Below, piece by piece: positions 25,637 through 32,933 of a stretch of DNA of 64,000 nucleotides. Origin of the DNA: Aromatoleum toluvorans. GTDB lineage: Bacteria > Pseudomonadota > Gammaproteobacteria > Burkholderiales > Rhodocyclaceae. Position numbers and translations under genes: made by a program. Numbering within the stretch: position 1 is the first letter of the stretch; each line of letters begins with the position of its first letter. Where the stretch lies: positions 1 to 64,000 of the forward strand of contig NZ_WTVN01000006.1 of assembly GCF_012910905.1 (NCBI RefSeq), written 5' to 3'. Below the pieces are notes generated by a model. The model did no database searches, was not told where the DNA came from, and saw nothing but the letters and a program-made list of their open reading frames with translations.

Positions 25637-26902
25637 TTATGCGACGCGCCGCAGCGGCGTGCGCTGCAAGCCCGTGCCGTTGAGCTGTTCGATGACGCGC
25701 CGCGCGAGCGCGGCGGCGGTGATGCGCCCGCGTCCCAGCGCGTAATGCGCGGCGCTGACCAGGTGGCGCGGCGCGAGTTGCGGCCGCCCGCCCGCCTCGA
25801 TCTCGCGGGCGCCTGCGCGGATCGCCACCTCGTCCTCGCGGGCGAAGGGGATGATGTCGACCAGCGCGCGCTGGGCGAGATTGCGCCGCGTCTGGAAGGC
25901 GATCTCGTCGACGACGTCGGGAATGAGCCGCGGTGCGCTGCTCATCAGCGGCGCGGGGATGCGGTGGCCGCGCTGCGGCCGGTAGAGGCCCTGCCACGTG
26001 CGGAGCAGCTTCGTCGCGTCGCCGGTGAAGCCCATCCGCCGCATCATCTCCGCGAGCAGGTACACCCGCAGGTAGGCCGTGGGATGGGCGCCGCCGGGGC
26101 GATAGGTCATCGTGCGCGGCTGCGGGTGGGCGAGGAAGTCCGCCATGCCCCATGCGGCCGCCGGTCCGCCGAGCAGGATCGCCGCCAGATCGGCGAAGAT
26201 CTCCTTGTGCCAGCGGCCATACACGGTCGCGAGGAAGGGGTCGCGCGCACGGCCCATGATCCGGCGCAGCACCGCCTGGCGGTTCTCCTGCCAGATGCCG
26301 AGGTCGGCCTGCAGGTTGTGCGCGACCTCGTGCAGGAACACCGACTGCCACGGCTGGTCGCGATCCCAGGGGATGCGGATCAGCGGGAAGGGGTTGGCCT
26401 CGCCCAGCAGGCGCGACAGCTGCACGCCGCGGCGCATCGTCGCCGGCGAATAGCCGTGTTCCATGTAGCACACGGGTTTCAGCAGCGGCGTGTCGAAGAT
26501 GCGCGGCGCGGCCTGACGGATCGCCTGGTAGCAGTCCTCGGCGATCGCGTCGTGGGCGGCCAGCGCCGGGCCGAAGCTCGTGCCGCGCTGCGCGAACACT
26601 TCGTAGAACATCCCGAACAGGCGCCGCGCGCGGTCCAGTTCGCGCTCGACCAGCGCGATGTCGATCAGCACGCGCTGCGGCGGGCGCCGTTCCCAGCCCT
26701 CGTGCAGGGTCGCGAAACGCGCGCGGATGCGCTGCTCGACGGCCGCCAGGTGTTCGTTGGCGACCTGGACGTGGCGGGGCGAGGGCGCGTACGGCATGTC
26801 CTGCGGCCGCAAGCCGACGAAGGCATTGTCGATCCGCGCGAGCCGCGACAGGCGGGCCGACAGCCCGTTGATCTTGGCCCGGAGAAATTGCCGCAGGTCC
26901 AT
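25637..26902 (-). CDS. HExxH metallopeptidase-like protein, cluster gene 3
   Basis: 421-residue protein carrying a zinc-peptidase motif, VFLHEVAHNLQAD, with H191, E192 and H195. About 39 residues downstream WHKEIFADLAAILLGG provides E234 and D238, placed like the third ligand helix (ExxxD) of gluzincins. The arrangement supports a real active site, but I cannot assign a named peptidase family. There is no signal peptide. The N-terminal 100 residues are Arg-rich and helical, and the C-terminal 120 residues are Arg/Ala-rich. It lies between two acidic/basic low-complexity proteins upstream and four unknown proteins downstream, so it may process one of them or be a secreted effector. Confidence 0.75.
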   Translation of the reverse strand: MDLRQFLRAKINGLSARLSRLARIDNAFVGLRPQDMPYAPSPRHVQVANEHLAAVEQRIRARFATLHEGWERRPPQRVLIDIALVERELDRARRLFGMFYEVFAQRGTSFGPALAAHDAIAEDCYQAIRQAAPRIFDTPLLKPVCYMEHGYSPATMRRGVQLSRLLGEANPFPLIRIPWDRDQPWQSVFLHEVAHNLQADLGIWQENRQAVLRRIMGRARDPFLATVYGRWHKEIFADLAAILLGGPAAAWGMADFLAHPQPRTMTYRPGGAHPTAYLRVYLLAEMMRRMGFTGDATKLLRTWQGLYRPQRGHRIPAPLMSSAPRLIPDVVDEIAFQTRRNLAQRALVDIIPFAREDEVAIRAGAREIEAGGRPQLAPRHLVSAAHYALGRGRITAAALARRVIEQLNGTGLQRTPLRRVA

Positions 26903-26936
26903 GATGTCCGCTCCCGATGGCGCCCGGTTTCCCGGC

Positions 26937-28025
26937 TCAGCGTCCGCGGATCGTGATCGTCACCGGCCCGTGCAGGCGCATCGTGCGCACGCCGCAGCGC
27001 GGGCAGCCGCCGACGATCGTCGCCGGCGCGCGTCGCACCGGGGTCGTGGCCGTGGCGGTGACGACACGGCGTGCCACAGGGGCGATGGTGCGGGCGATCA
27101 CGCGCGCCGCCTGTCCGCGCGGCGTGGCGCGTTGCGCGGGGGCCACCAGCGGGCGCGCGAGGCGGCTGACCGCCTGCGGCTGGCGCACCACCTGCTGCGC
27201 GACGCGCTGCACCACGCGACCGGCCGCGCGCGGTGCGATGCGCCGGCGCTGCACGATGCGGCGCGTCGCCCGCACGGCGCGTGCGACGGCCCGCGCGGCC
27301 GGGGGGCCCTGGCGCCGTGCCGCGGTGCGGACCGCACGCGCGACGCTGCGCACCACGGCGCGGCGCACCTGCGGGGTGGTACGCGCCACCGCCGGCAGGG
27401 CGCGGCGCACCACCATGCCCGCGAGCACCGGCGCCGCGGCGTCGATGCCGTCCTCGTCGAGGCCGTCGACCAGTTCGTCGAACACCTCGAATTCGTCGGC
27501 GCCATCGGCGAGCAGGCGGCCGGCGACGTTGGCGATGCGGCCGATCAGCTGCGCCTGCGGGATCGGCAACATGCTCGCGATCGGCCCCACGACGCGCGCG
27601 ACGCTGCCGACGCCGCGGCCGACACTGCGGGCGATGCGCCCGAGGCGGCGGAAGAACTCGTCGCCGTCGGCGGCGTCCATCGCATCGGCCACGACCTCGT
27701 CCATCGCGTCGGCGCCATCGGCCGCATCCCAGCCGTCCGCCGCGTATTCGTCCCATTCGTCGGCGGCGTCGCCCGACTCGTACTCGTCCGCTTCGTCGTA
27801 TTCGTCGAAGCCCTCGCCGCCGCCGCCGCCGAACAGGCCTGCGGCGACGCGCCCGACCCCGCCGAGCAGGCGGCCGAGGAACTCGTCGTCGCCTTCGTCG
27901 CCATAGTCCTCGGCGTCGTACGCGTCCTCATCCATTTCGTCGTAGGCATCCATCGCCGTGCGGCTGGGGCCTTCGGCTGCCTCGTCCATGAGGTCGTCCA
28001 TCACATCGGTTTCGAATCGGTCCAT
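26937..28025 (-). CDS. Lysine-free protein with acidic N-terminus and Arg-rich C-terminus, cluster gene 2
   Basis: 362-residue protein without any lysine. Residues about 1-125 are dominated by Asp, Glu, Ala, Gly and Tyr. They contain two copies of a short motif, GDDEFLGRLLGGVGR (45-59) and DGDEFFRRLGRIAR (120-132). A hydrophobic Gly/Ala/Val middle follows, then an Arg/Ala/Val/Gln-rich stretch of about 130 residues (APRAAGRVVQRVAQQVV and similar). The C-terminus has CPRCG and ends MRLHGPVTITIRGR. Gene 1 has the same plan, so the pair are paralogues. AAAGGAGA precedes the ATG. Charge separation suggests self-association or nucleic-acid or partner binding; this is inference. Confidence 0.75.
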   Translation of the reverse strand: MDRFETDVMDDLMDEAAEGPSRTAMDAYDEMDEDAYDAEDYGDEGDDEFLGRLLGGVGRVAAGLFGGGGGEGFDEYDEADEYESGDAADEWDEYAADGWDAADGADAMDEVVADAMDAADGDEFFRRLGRIARSVGRGVGSVARVVGPIASMLPIPQAQLIGRIANVAGRLLADGADEFEVFDELVDGLDEDGIDAAAPVLAGMVVRRALPAVARTTPQVRRAVVRSVARAVRTAARRQGPPAARAVARAVRATRRIVQRRRIAPRAAGRVVQRVAQQVVRQPQAVSRLARPLVAPAQRATPRGQAARVIARTIAPVARRVVTATATTPVRRAPATIVGGCPRCGVRTMRLHGPVTITIRGR

Positions 28026-28037
28026 GGTGGTCTCCTT

Positions 28038-29195
28038 TCAGCGGCTGGGATCAACGGGGGTGATCGTGAGGATGGCCGGCCCGTTGATGTGGAGGGTGCG
28101 GCGCGAGTCGATGCCGCTTGTCGGCATACCGTGGCCGATGTCCGTGGGGCGTGCGAGCGGCCGCGGGGGGCGCGCCTGGGTCAGCGTGCGGACCAGGCGC
28201 GGGTTCTGCGCGACGCGCCGGGCGGCCTGCGGCAGGCCGCGGCGCACGATCTGCACGGCGCGCTGCGGGGTGGGCGCCTGGCGCTGTGCCACGCGCGCGG
28301 CCGAACGCGCCAGGCGCGGCAGCGCGCGGACGGCCTGCGGTCCGCGCGAACGCACCAGCTCGCGTGCTGCCGCGGCCACGCCCCGCACCAGCGCGCGGCG
28401 TGCCGCGAGCGACAGCTGGCCGACGTTGCGGAACCCCAGCCCGCGCGCGGCCGCGCGTGCCGCGAGGGCGACGGCGGCGGGCAGGGCCTCGTCGATGCCG
28501 TCCTCGAGGTAGAGGTCGGCCATCGCGTCGAAGGCCTCATCGGCGCCCTCGCTCTGACTCAGCAACTGGCTCAGTTGAGCGAATAGGCCTTGCGCGCCGC
28601 CGGCCGCCTGACCGAAGGAACCGGCCAGCCCGCGGGCGTGGCCCGCGGCGCGTCCGACGCCTTGCGCGGCGTGACCGATCTGCCCGAGTGCGTTCGCCGC
28701 GCCCGGGGCGCCGAGCATGCCGGCAAGCCGCGCCGCGGCCATGGCCGCGGGCGACACGGCGCCGGCTGCCTGGCCGACGCGTCCGGCAACCCGCCCCGCC
28801 TGGCGCGCGAGACCGCGGGCGCGTCCGGCGACGCGGGCCGCGCCGCCCAGGCCGCGGCTCATGACGCCGGCGGCGCGTCCCAGCCCGCCCAGCAGGCGGC
28901 CGAAGAACTCGTCGTCGGCCGCGTCGAGCGCATCGGCGACCTCTTCCTCGAACGCGTCCCACAGCGCCATGTCGTCGACGCCCTCGTCCCCGCCTTCGCC
29001 GAGATCGACGGCGGAATCGCCGAGGTCCGCGGCCGCGTCGCCGGACAATTCCTCGCCGGCGGCGTCGTACTCGGCGGCAAACAGATCGGAACCGAAGTCC
29101 GCGCCCGCGTCCGCCTCGTCGAAGCCTGCGGTCTCGTCCATGCCGTCGCCGACGGCATCCGCGTCATCCATCAGGTTGGTGTCGAATGGTCCCAT
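28038..29195 (-). CDS. Lysine-free protein with acidic N-terminus and Arg-rich C-terminus, cluster gene 1
   Basis: 385 residues from the ATG at 29195 (GCGGAGGC upstream). The first 99 residues contain 34 Asp/Glu and no Lys or Arg; the first basic residue is R100, inside ADDEFFGRLLGGLGR. No lysine and no cysteine occur anywhere. Residues about 105-215 are Gly/Ala/Gln-rich. An acidic island (SEGADEAFDAMADLYLEDGIDEAL) follows, then about 130 Arg/Ala-rich residues. The end, RRTLHINGPAILTITPVDPSR, parallels the end of gene 2. It is the first gene of the eight-gene run and 12 bp from gene 2. The function is unknown; it looks like a scaffold or condensate-forming protein rather than an enzyme. Confidence 0.75.
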   Translation of the reverse strand: MGPFDTNLMDDADAVGDGMDETAGFDEADAGADFGSDLFAAEYDAAGEELSGDAAADLGDSAVDLGEGGDEGVDDMALWDAFEEEVADALDAADDEFFGRLLGGLGRAAGVMSRGLGGAARVAGRARGLARQAGRVAGRVGQAAGAVSPAAMAAARLAGMLGAPGAANALGQIGHAAQGVGRAAGHARGLAGSFGQAAGGAQGLFAQLSQLLSQSEGADEAFDAMADLYLEDGIDEALPAAVALAARAAARGLGFRNVGQLSLAARRALVRGVAAAARELVRSRGPQAVRALPRLARSAARVAQRQAPTPQRAVQIVRRGLPQAARRVAQNPRLVRTLTQARPPRPLARPTDIGHGMPTSGIDSRRTLHINGPAILTITPVDPSR

Positions 29196-29691
29196 CGCAT
29201 GCCTCCGCAATCGATCCGGCCGTGAGGCGGGGACGTGCAGCCCGCCTGGACGCGGACCCGAACCCGCCATAGCTGCACTCTAGGCGGGGCCGCCAGAGCG
29301 CGAAATCGCCCGTTGCCGCTAGTGCGACGGGGGGCGCCGCGATGCGCCGGCGCCTTCGGGCGGGCACGGACGGGCGCCGCGAAACGGGTGGGCGCGGACG
29401 CGGTCGCTCAGGCGTGCTAGCCGAAGTCGGGTAGCCGCCTATACCGTTTTCTGAGGGCTTGCACTTTGTCGGTGCATATGCCAAAAAGACAAAACTTCAT
29501 ACCAAAGGGATGCGCCGCGCCTCCCGACAACGCGACGGGTCGCCCCGGTTTTCGGTCGGTGGGGACGTTTCGCCGGTGCGATCGTGGTTCGGCGCCGGGC
29601 ATCCGGTGCGCAAGCGCGTGTCCCGTGAGCGAGGACGTTGCGGGGCGAGTCCGTGCGCGTCTTTCATGCGGACTGGCAAGGAGGAGGAGTC
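29196..29691. other. Non-coding divergent region upstream of the unknown cluster
   Basis: This 496-bp stretch separates the start of the eight-gene cluster from a short leader ORF of the LuxR-type regulator. Most is GC-rich without a credible gene. An AT-richer part at about 29430-29515 contains TGCAC-N7-GTGCA (29460-29476), flanked by GGC and GCC, a plausible operator. No standard -35/-10 pair could be fixed with confidence on either strand, though promoters for both directions must lie here. Confidence 0.5.
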
Positions 29692-29760
29692 ATGCAGCCT
29701 GGATCCTGCAGGGCCGCGCATCGGGCGTCGTCCGGTTTCGCGCCAGCGTGCTCGCCGTGA
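29692..29760 (+). CDS. 22-codon leader ORF overlapping the LuxR-type regulator start
   Basis: ATG at 29692 follows an excellent ribosome site, AAGGAGGAGG. The frame encodes 22 residues (MQPGSCRAAH... ending ACSP) and stops with TGA at 29758-29760. That stop overlaps a GTG at 29757, the most likely start of the regulator in another frame (GTGA). The arrangement suggests translational coupling. It could instead mark a frameshift in a longer ancestral regulator start. Confidence 0.45.
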   Translation: MQPGSCRAAHRASSGFAPACSP

Positions 29761-30299
29761 CCATCGGGCGCGAGGATGAGGTCTGGCCGATCGCCGGCAG
29801 GCATGGCCGTCGGGATGGGGCGGAATCCGCCTGTGGCGACCCCCCGCGGGAAATCGGCCGGATCGAGCTCGCCGGCCGCATGTGCCGCTTCCTGCTGGTC
29901 GATGGCGTGATTCCCGGCCACCGCGCCATTGCGGGGGACAAGGGCGTACGGCTGACCTACGCGGAAGGCGAGATTGCCCACTTCGACTTCGAGGGGCACC
30001 GCTACGCCGTGGTCGCGGATCCCGCCGCGCCGGCCGGGGCGGACGCGCCGCGCGATCCCGTCGTCGACAATGCGCCGCCCGATATCGCCCGGGTGCTGAC
30101 CAGCCGCGAGCTGCAGATCGTCCAGCTGCTGTGCATGGGCTATCTCACCAAGCAGGTGGCCGACCGGCTGCGCATCAGCGAATTCACCGTCCGCTCCTAT
30201 CTCAAGACGGTGTACGCGAAGCTGGGGGTGCGTTCGCGCGCGGCGCTGGTGTTCCGCTACATGAAGACCTTCAACGGCGGCAACGAGCGCGTCGACTGA
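29757..30299 (+). CDS. LuxR-type HTH transcriptional regulator
   Basis: 180 residues if it begins at the GTG at 29757. The frame is open further upstream (to an ATG at 29466), but that start has no ribosome site, while the overlapping leader ORF has a strong one. The C-terminal GerE/LuxR HTH is clear: LTSRELQIVQLLCMGYLTKQVADRLRISEFTVRSYLKTVYAKLGVRSRAALVF. The N-terminal about 100 residues contain a beta-rich LTYAEGEIAHFDFEGHRYAVV part; no phospho-acceptor receiver domain is present. It diverges from the unknown cluster at 20001-29195 and is the obvious candidate for its regulator. Confidence 0.75.
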   Translation: MTIGREDEVWPIAGRHGRRDGAESACGDPPREIGRIELAGRMCRFLLVDGVIPGHRAIAGDKGVRLTYAEGEIAHFDFEGHRYAVVADPAAPAGADAPRDPVVDNAPPDIARVLTSRELQIVQLLCMGYLTKQVADRLRISEFTVRSYLKTVYAKLGVRSRAALVFRYMKTFNGGNERVD

Positions 30300-30351
30300 A
30301 GCGTCGGCCGGCCGAGGTCGCCGCGCGCGGCCGGCGCCTCGGGCGGTTGCG

Positions 30352-30855
30352 TCAGTGCGCGCCGAGCGACTGCTGCGGGCGGTGGCGCGTGAGCGGGTTG
30401 AAGCGGCGCAGCACGCTCGCCGGCGCGTATTCCGCGCGCAGCGCGTCCCAGTCGACCGCGTCGAGCGTGTTCTTCACCAGCAGACCGAGGTCGGTCGCGC
30501 CTTCCATCAGCAGGCGGCGGCCGAAGAACAGCGTGTCGGGATCTTCCTCGCGCAGCGCGAGCGCGATGTAGTCGCGCACGTTGGCGGTCAGCGTGAGGTC
30601 GGGCTCGCCGCCGCTCGCCAGCGGCACGAAGCCGCGCGGGCCGAGCGTGAAGTCGAGTGTCAGGCCGGCGTCGCGCACGCGCATGCGCAGGTGGCGGCCG
30701 GTCAGCGGCTCGAGGTCCTCGCGCGACAGCACGCGGCCGAGGGCGAGGTTGAGCGCCGTGGTCAGCGCCAGCGTGGGCGGGCGCTGCGGCAGGTGCGACG
30801 CGAGGCGCGCGAGCGGCGCGGGGAGCGTGAAGGCGGGGATGCGGAAGCTGCTCAT
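30352..30855 (-). CDS. ubiT: UbiT, SCP2-domain ubiquinone biosynthesis accessory factor
   Basis: 167-residue SCP2 sterol-carrier-domain protein from the ATG at 30855. RDAGLTLDFTLGPRGFVPL, EPDLTLTANVRDYIALALREEDPDTLFFGRRLLMEGATDLGLLVKNTLDAV is the SCP2 lipid-binding core. In the O2-independent pathway UbiT binds the hydrophobic quinone intermediates while UbiU-UbiV hydroxylate the ring. Its position directly downstream of ubiV and ubiU, on one strand, supports the assignment. Confidence 0.9.
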   Translation of the reverse strand: MSSFRIPAFTLPAPLARLASHLPQRPPTLALTTALNLALGRVLSREDLEPLTGRHLRMRVRDAGLTLDFTLGPRGFVPLASGGEPDLTLTANVRDYIALALREEDPDTLFFGRRLLMEGATDLGLLVKNTLDAVDWDALRAEYAPASVLRRFNPLTRHRPQQSLGAH

Positions 30856-30878
30856 CGGGGCACTCCAGGAAGACGGAT

Positions 30879-31775
30879 TCAGGCGGAGACGTACTGTTCG
30901 ACGCCGGGGCGGCCGTGCCAGAAGCCGTTGCACGGCTCTTCGACCATCAGCGTCTTGCTGCGGGCGAAGGCGTCCTGTGGCGACAGCGTGCCGGCGATGG
31001 CGTCGCGGAAGAGTTCGAGCACGCTCACGGTGTTGTCGCCCTGCGGGCTCACGCGCAGCACCTGCGCCGTCTCGCGCAGCGTCGGCAGGTCGGCGAGGAG
31101 GTTGTGCACGCGGGCGGACTGCGTCTGCACGCCGTTCAAGGTCAGGAAAGGTTCGCCTTCGCGCGTGCGCAGCACGAGGCCGTCCTTCATGCCGAGGCAT
31201 TTGAACTCGCAGGTGTCCTTCTGCAGGTTGAAGTGGCGGGCGGTGAAGCAGCGCGCCGAGTGCGCGAGCGGCAGCCGCCCCCAGGCGAGCACTTCGGTCT
31301 CGATCGCGGGCGCGCCGGAGGCGAGGAGTTCCGCGAGCACCGCGCCGGACATCTCGGGCGGCGCCATCCAGCGCGTCGCGCCGGCATCGGCCAGCATCGA
31401 CAGGGTCGGCGGGTTGAAGATGTTGAGCGTCGGGCCGGCGATCCAGTCGCGACGGCCGGCCTTGGTCAGCAGGTTCACCGCCGACATGTCGTTGGCTTCG
31501 ACGCGGAACTCGTCCTGCGCGACGATGCGGCGCAGGGCCTTGAGGTCGGATTCGGACTCGATCAGCGACTGCGAGGACAGCACGGCTTCCTTGCCGGCGG
31601 CCTTGAGCATCGCCGCGACGTCGAGCCAGTCTTCGGCGCGCAGTTCGTGGCGGCGCGAGCACACCGTCTCGCCGAGATAGACGATGTCGGCGGGGCTTTG
31701 CGCGACCTGTGCATAGAAGTCGAGCGTCTGCTGGCGCGACCAGTAGTAGAGCAGGGGACCCAGGGCGATTTTCAT
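30879..31775 (-). CDS. ubiV: UbiV, O2-independent ubiquinone hydroxylation protein (U32 peptidase fold)
   Basis: 298-residue U32-family protein beginning MKIALGPLLYYWSRQQTLDFY. The four cysteines expected to hold a [4Fe-4S] cluster are present: C39 (GETVCSRRHE), C176, C189 and C193 (ARCFTARHFNLQKDTCEFKC). With UbiU it forms the complex that hydroxylates ubiquinone precursors anaerobically, with prephenate as oxygen donor in studied bacteria. It lies 5 bp after ubiU and 23 bp before ubiT. Confidence 0.93.
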   Translation of the reverse strand: MKIALGPLLYYWSRQQTLDFYAQVAQSPADIVYLGETVCSRRHELRAEDWLDVAAMLKAAGKEAVLSSQSLIESESDLKALRRIVAQDEFRVEANDMSAVNLLTKAGRRDWIAGPTLNIFNPPTLSMLADAGATRWMAPPEMSGAVLAELLASGAPAIETEVLAWGRLPLAHSARCFTARHFNLQKDTCEFKCLGMKDGLVLRTREGEPFLTLNGVQTQSARVHNLLADLPTLRETAQVLRVSPQGDNTVSVLELFRDAIAGTLSPQDAFARSKTLMVEEPCNGFWHGRPGVEQYVSA

Positions 31776-31780
31776 GGTGT

Positions 31781-32794
31781 TCACTTCCACGGCCGGTAGT
31801 ACGCGCCGAGCGTATGGCTGCGGCCTTCGGAAACCTTGTCGAGCTCGGCGATCCACGCCGGCTGCACGGCAAAGCTGTCGGCGTCGCGCATCACCTTGTC
31901 GATCGCCTCGCGCCACACGCGCGTGACCTGGCCGACGTAGGCGGGGCTGCGCTGGCGGCCTTCGATCTTGATCGCGCGCACGCCGGCGCGGGCGAGGTCG
32001 GGCAGCAGCTCCAGCGTGTTGAGGCTGGTCGGCTCCTCGATCGCGTAGTAGGTCTCGCCGTTCACGTCGAAGCGGCCCTTGCACAGCGTCGGGTAGCCGG
32101 CGCGCTCGCCGTCGTCGAAGCGGTCGATGAGGATGCCATTAAGGCGCGTTTCCATGCCCTGGGGCGTCTGTTCCCAGCGCACGTGCTTGCCCGGCGAGCA
32201 GGCGCCGTTGCAGTTGGGCGATTCGCCGGTGGCGTAGGCGGACAGCGCGCAGCGCCCTTCCACCATCACGCACAGGCCGCCGAAGCCGAACACTTCGATC
32301 TCGACCTGGGTGTTGGCGATCACGTGCTGCACCTGCGGCAGCGACAGCACGCGCGGCAGCACGGCGCGCTGGATGCCGAAGCGTTCGGCGTAGAAGTTGA
32401 TCGCCTCGTAGGTGGTCGCCGAGCCCTGCACGGACAGGTGCAGGCGCAGCTGCGGATGCTTTTTCTGCGCGTAGGCCATCAGGCCGGGGTCGGCGACGAT
32501 GATCGCGTCGATGCCCATATCGGCGGCGCGATCGACGGCGGCGGTCCAGCCGGCCCAGTTGCCGGCCTGCGGGTAGGTGTTGAGGGCGACGAGGACCTTG
32601 CGCTTGCGGTCGTGGGCGTAGCGCACGCCTTCGGTCAGCGCCTTGGCGTCGAAGTTCAGGCCGGTGAAGTTGCGGGCGTTGGTCGCGTCCTTGAAGCCGA
32701 GATAGACGCAGTCGGCTCCATGGTCGACGGCCGTCTTTAGCGCCGGCAGGCTCCCTGCCGGGCAGACGAGTTCGATTTTCGTATTGGAGGTCAT
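31781..32794 (-). CDS. ubiU: UbiU, O2-independent ubiquinone hydroxylation protein (U32 peptidase fold)
   Basis: 337 residues from the ATG at 32794. It opens IELVCPAGSLPALKTAVDHGADCVYLGF, the UbiU/U32 signature. Cluster cysteines fall in FGGLCVMVEGRCALS, PNCNGACSPGKH and YPTLCKGRF, matching the four-Cys pattern of UbiU. It is the promoter-proximal gene of ubiU-ubiV-ubiT. An FNR-like box is centred about 63 bp upstream of the start, fitting anaerobic induction. Confidence 0.93.
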   Translation of the reverse strand: MTSNTKIELVCPAGSLPALKTAVDHGADCVYLGFKDATNARNFTGLNFDAKALTEGVRYAHDRKRKVLVALNTYPQAGNWAGWTAAVDRAADMGIDAIIVADPGLMAYAQKKHPQLRLHLSVQGSATTYEAINFYAERFGIQRAVLPRVLSLPQVQHVIANTQVEIEVFGFGGLCVMVEGRCALSAYATGESPNCNGACSPGKHVRWEQTPQGMETRLNGILIDRFDDGERAGYPTLCKGRFDVNGETYYAIEEPTSLNTLELLPDLARAGVRAIKIEGRQRSPAYVGQVTRVWREAIDKVMRDADSFAVQPAWIAELDKVSEGRSHTLGAYYRPWK

Positions 32795-32850
32795 GGCGGG
32801 GGTTGGGGAAAAAAGCTCCGCAACCATAGTTCGCCAGCGTCCGGCCCGCG

Positions 32851-32864
32851 TTGACGCGAATCAA
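32851..32864. promoter_or_regulatory. FNR/Anr-type box upstream of ubiUVT
   Basis: TTGAC-GCGA-ATCAA matches the FNR consensus TTGAT-N4-ATCAA at nine of ten arm positions. It lies 57 bp upstream of the ubiU start, compatible with a class II activation position if the 5' UTR is short. ubiUVT are known FNR targets in other bacteria. Confidence 0.6.
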
Positions 32865-32933
32865 GGGGCGTGCCCGCGGGCGGCAGAAAAGCCGCGGGCG
32901 CGGCCGGTGCGTGGGCCCGCGGCGGGGCCTCCG

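Noticed and set aside
20001-29195. Interpretation of the unknown cluster as a prophage or genomic island
   Set aside because: There are no integrase, terminase, capsid or tail motifs, no tRNA or direct repeats at the ends, and GC content and codon use look like the neighbours.
29466-29756. Long N-terminal extension of the LuxR-type regulator beginning at 29466
   Set aside because: No ribosome site at that ATG. The translated part is Arg/Cys/Gly-rich with no family similarity, and a strong ribosome site serves a different frame inside it.
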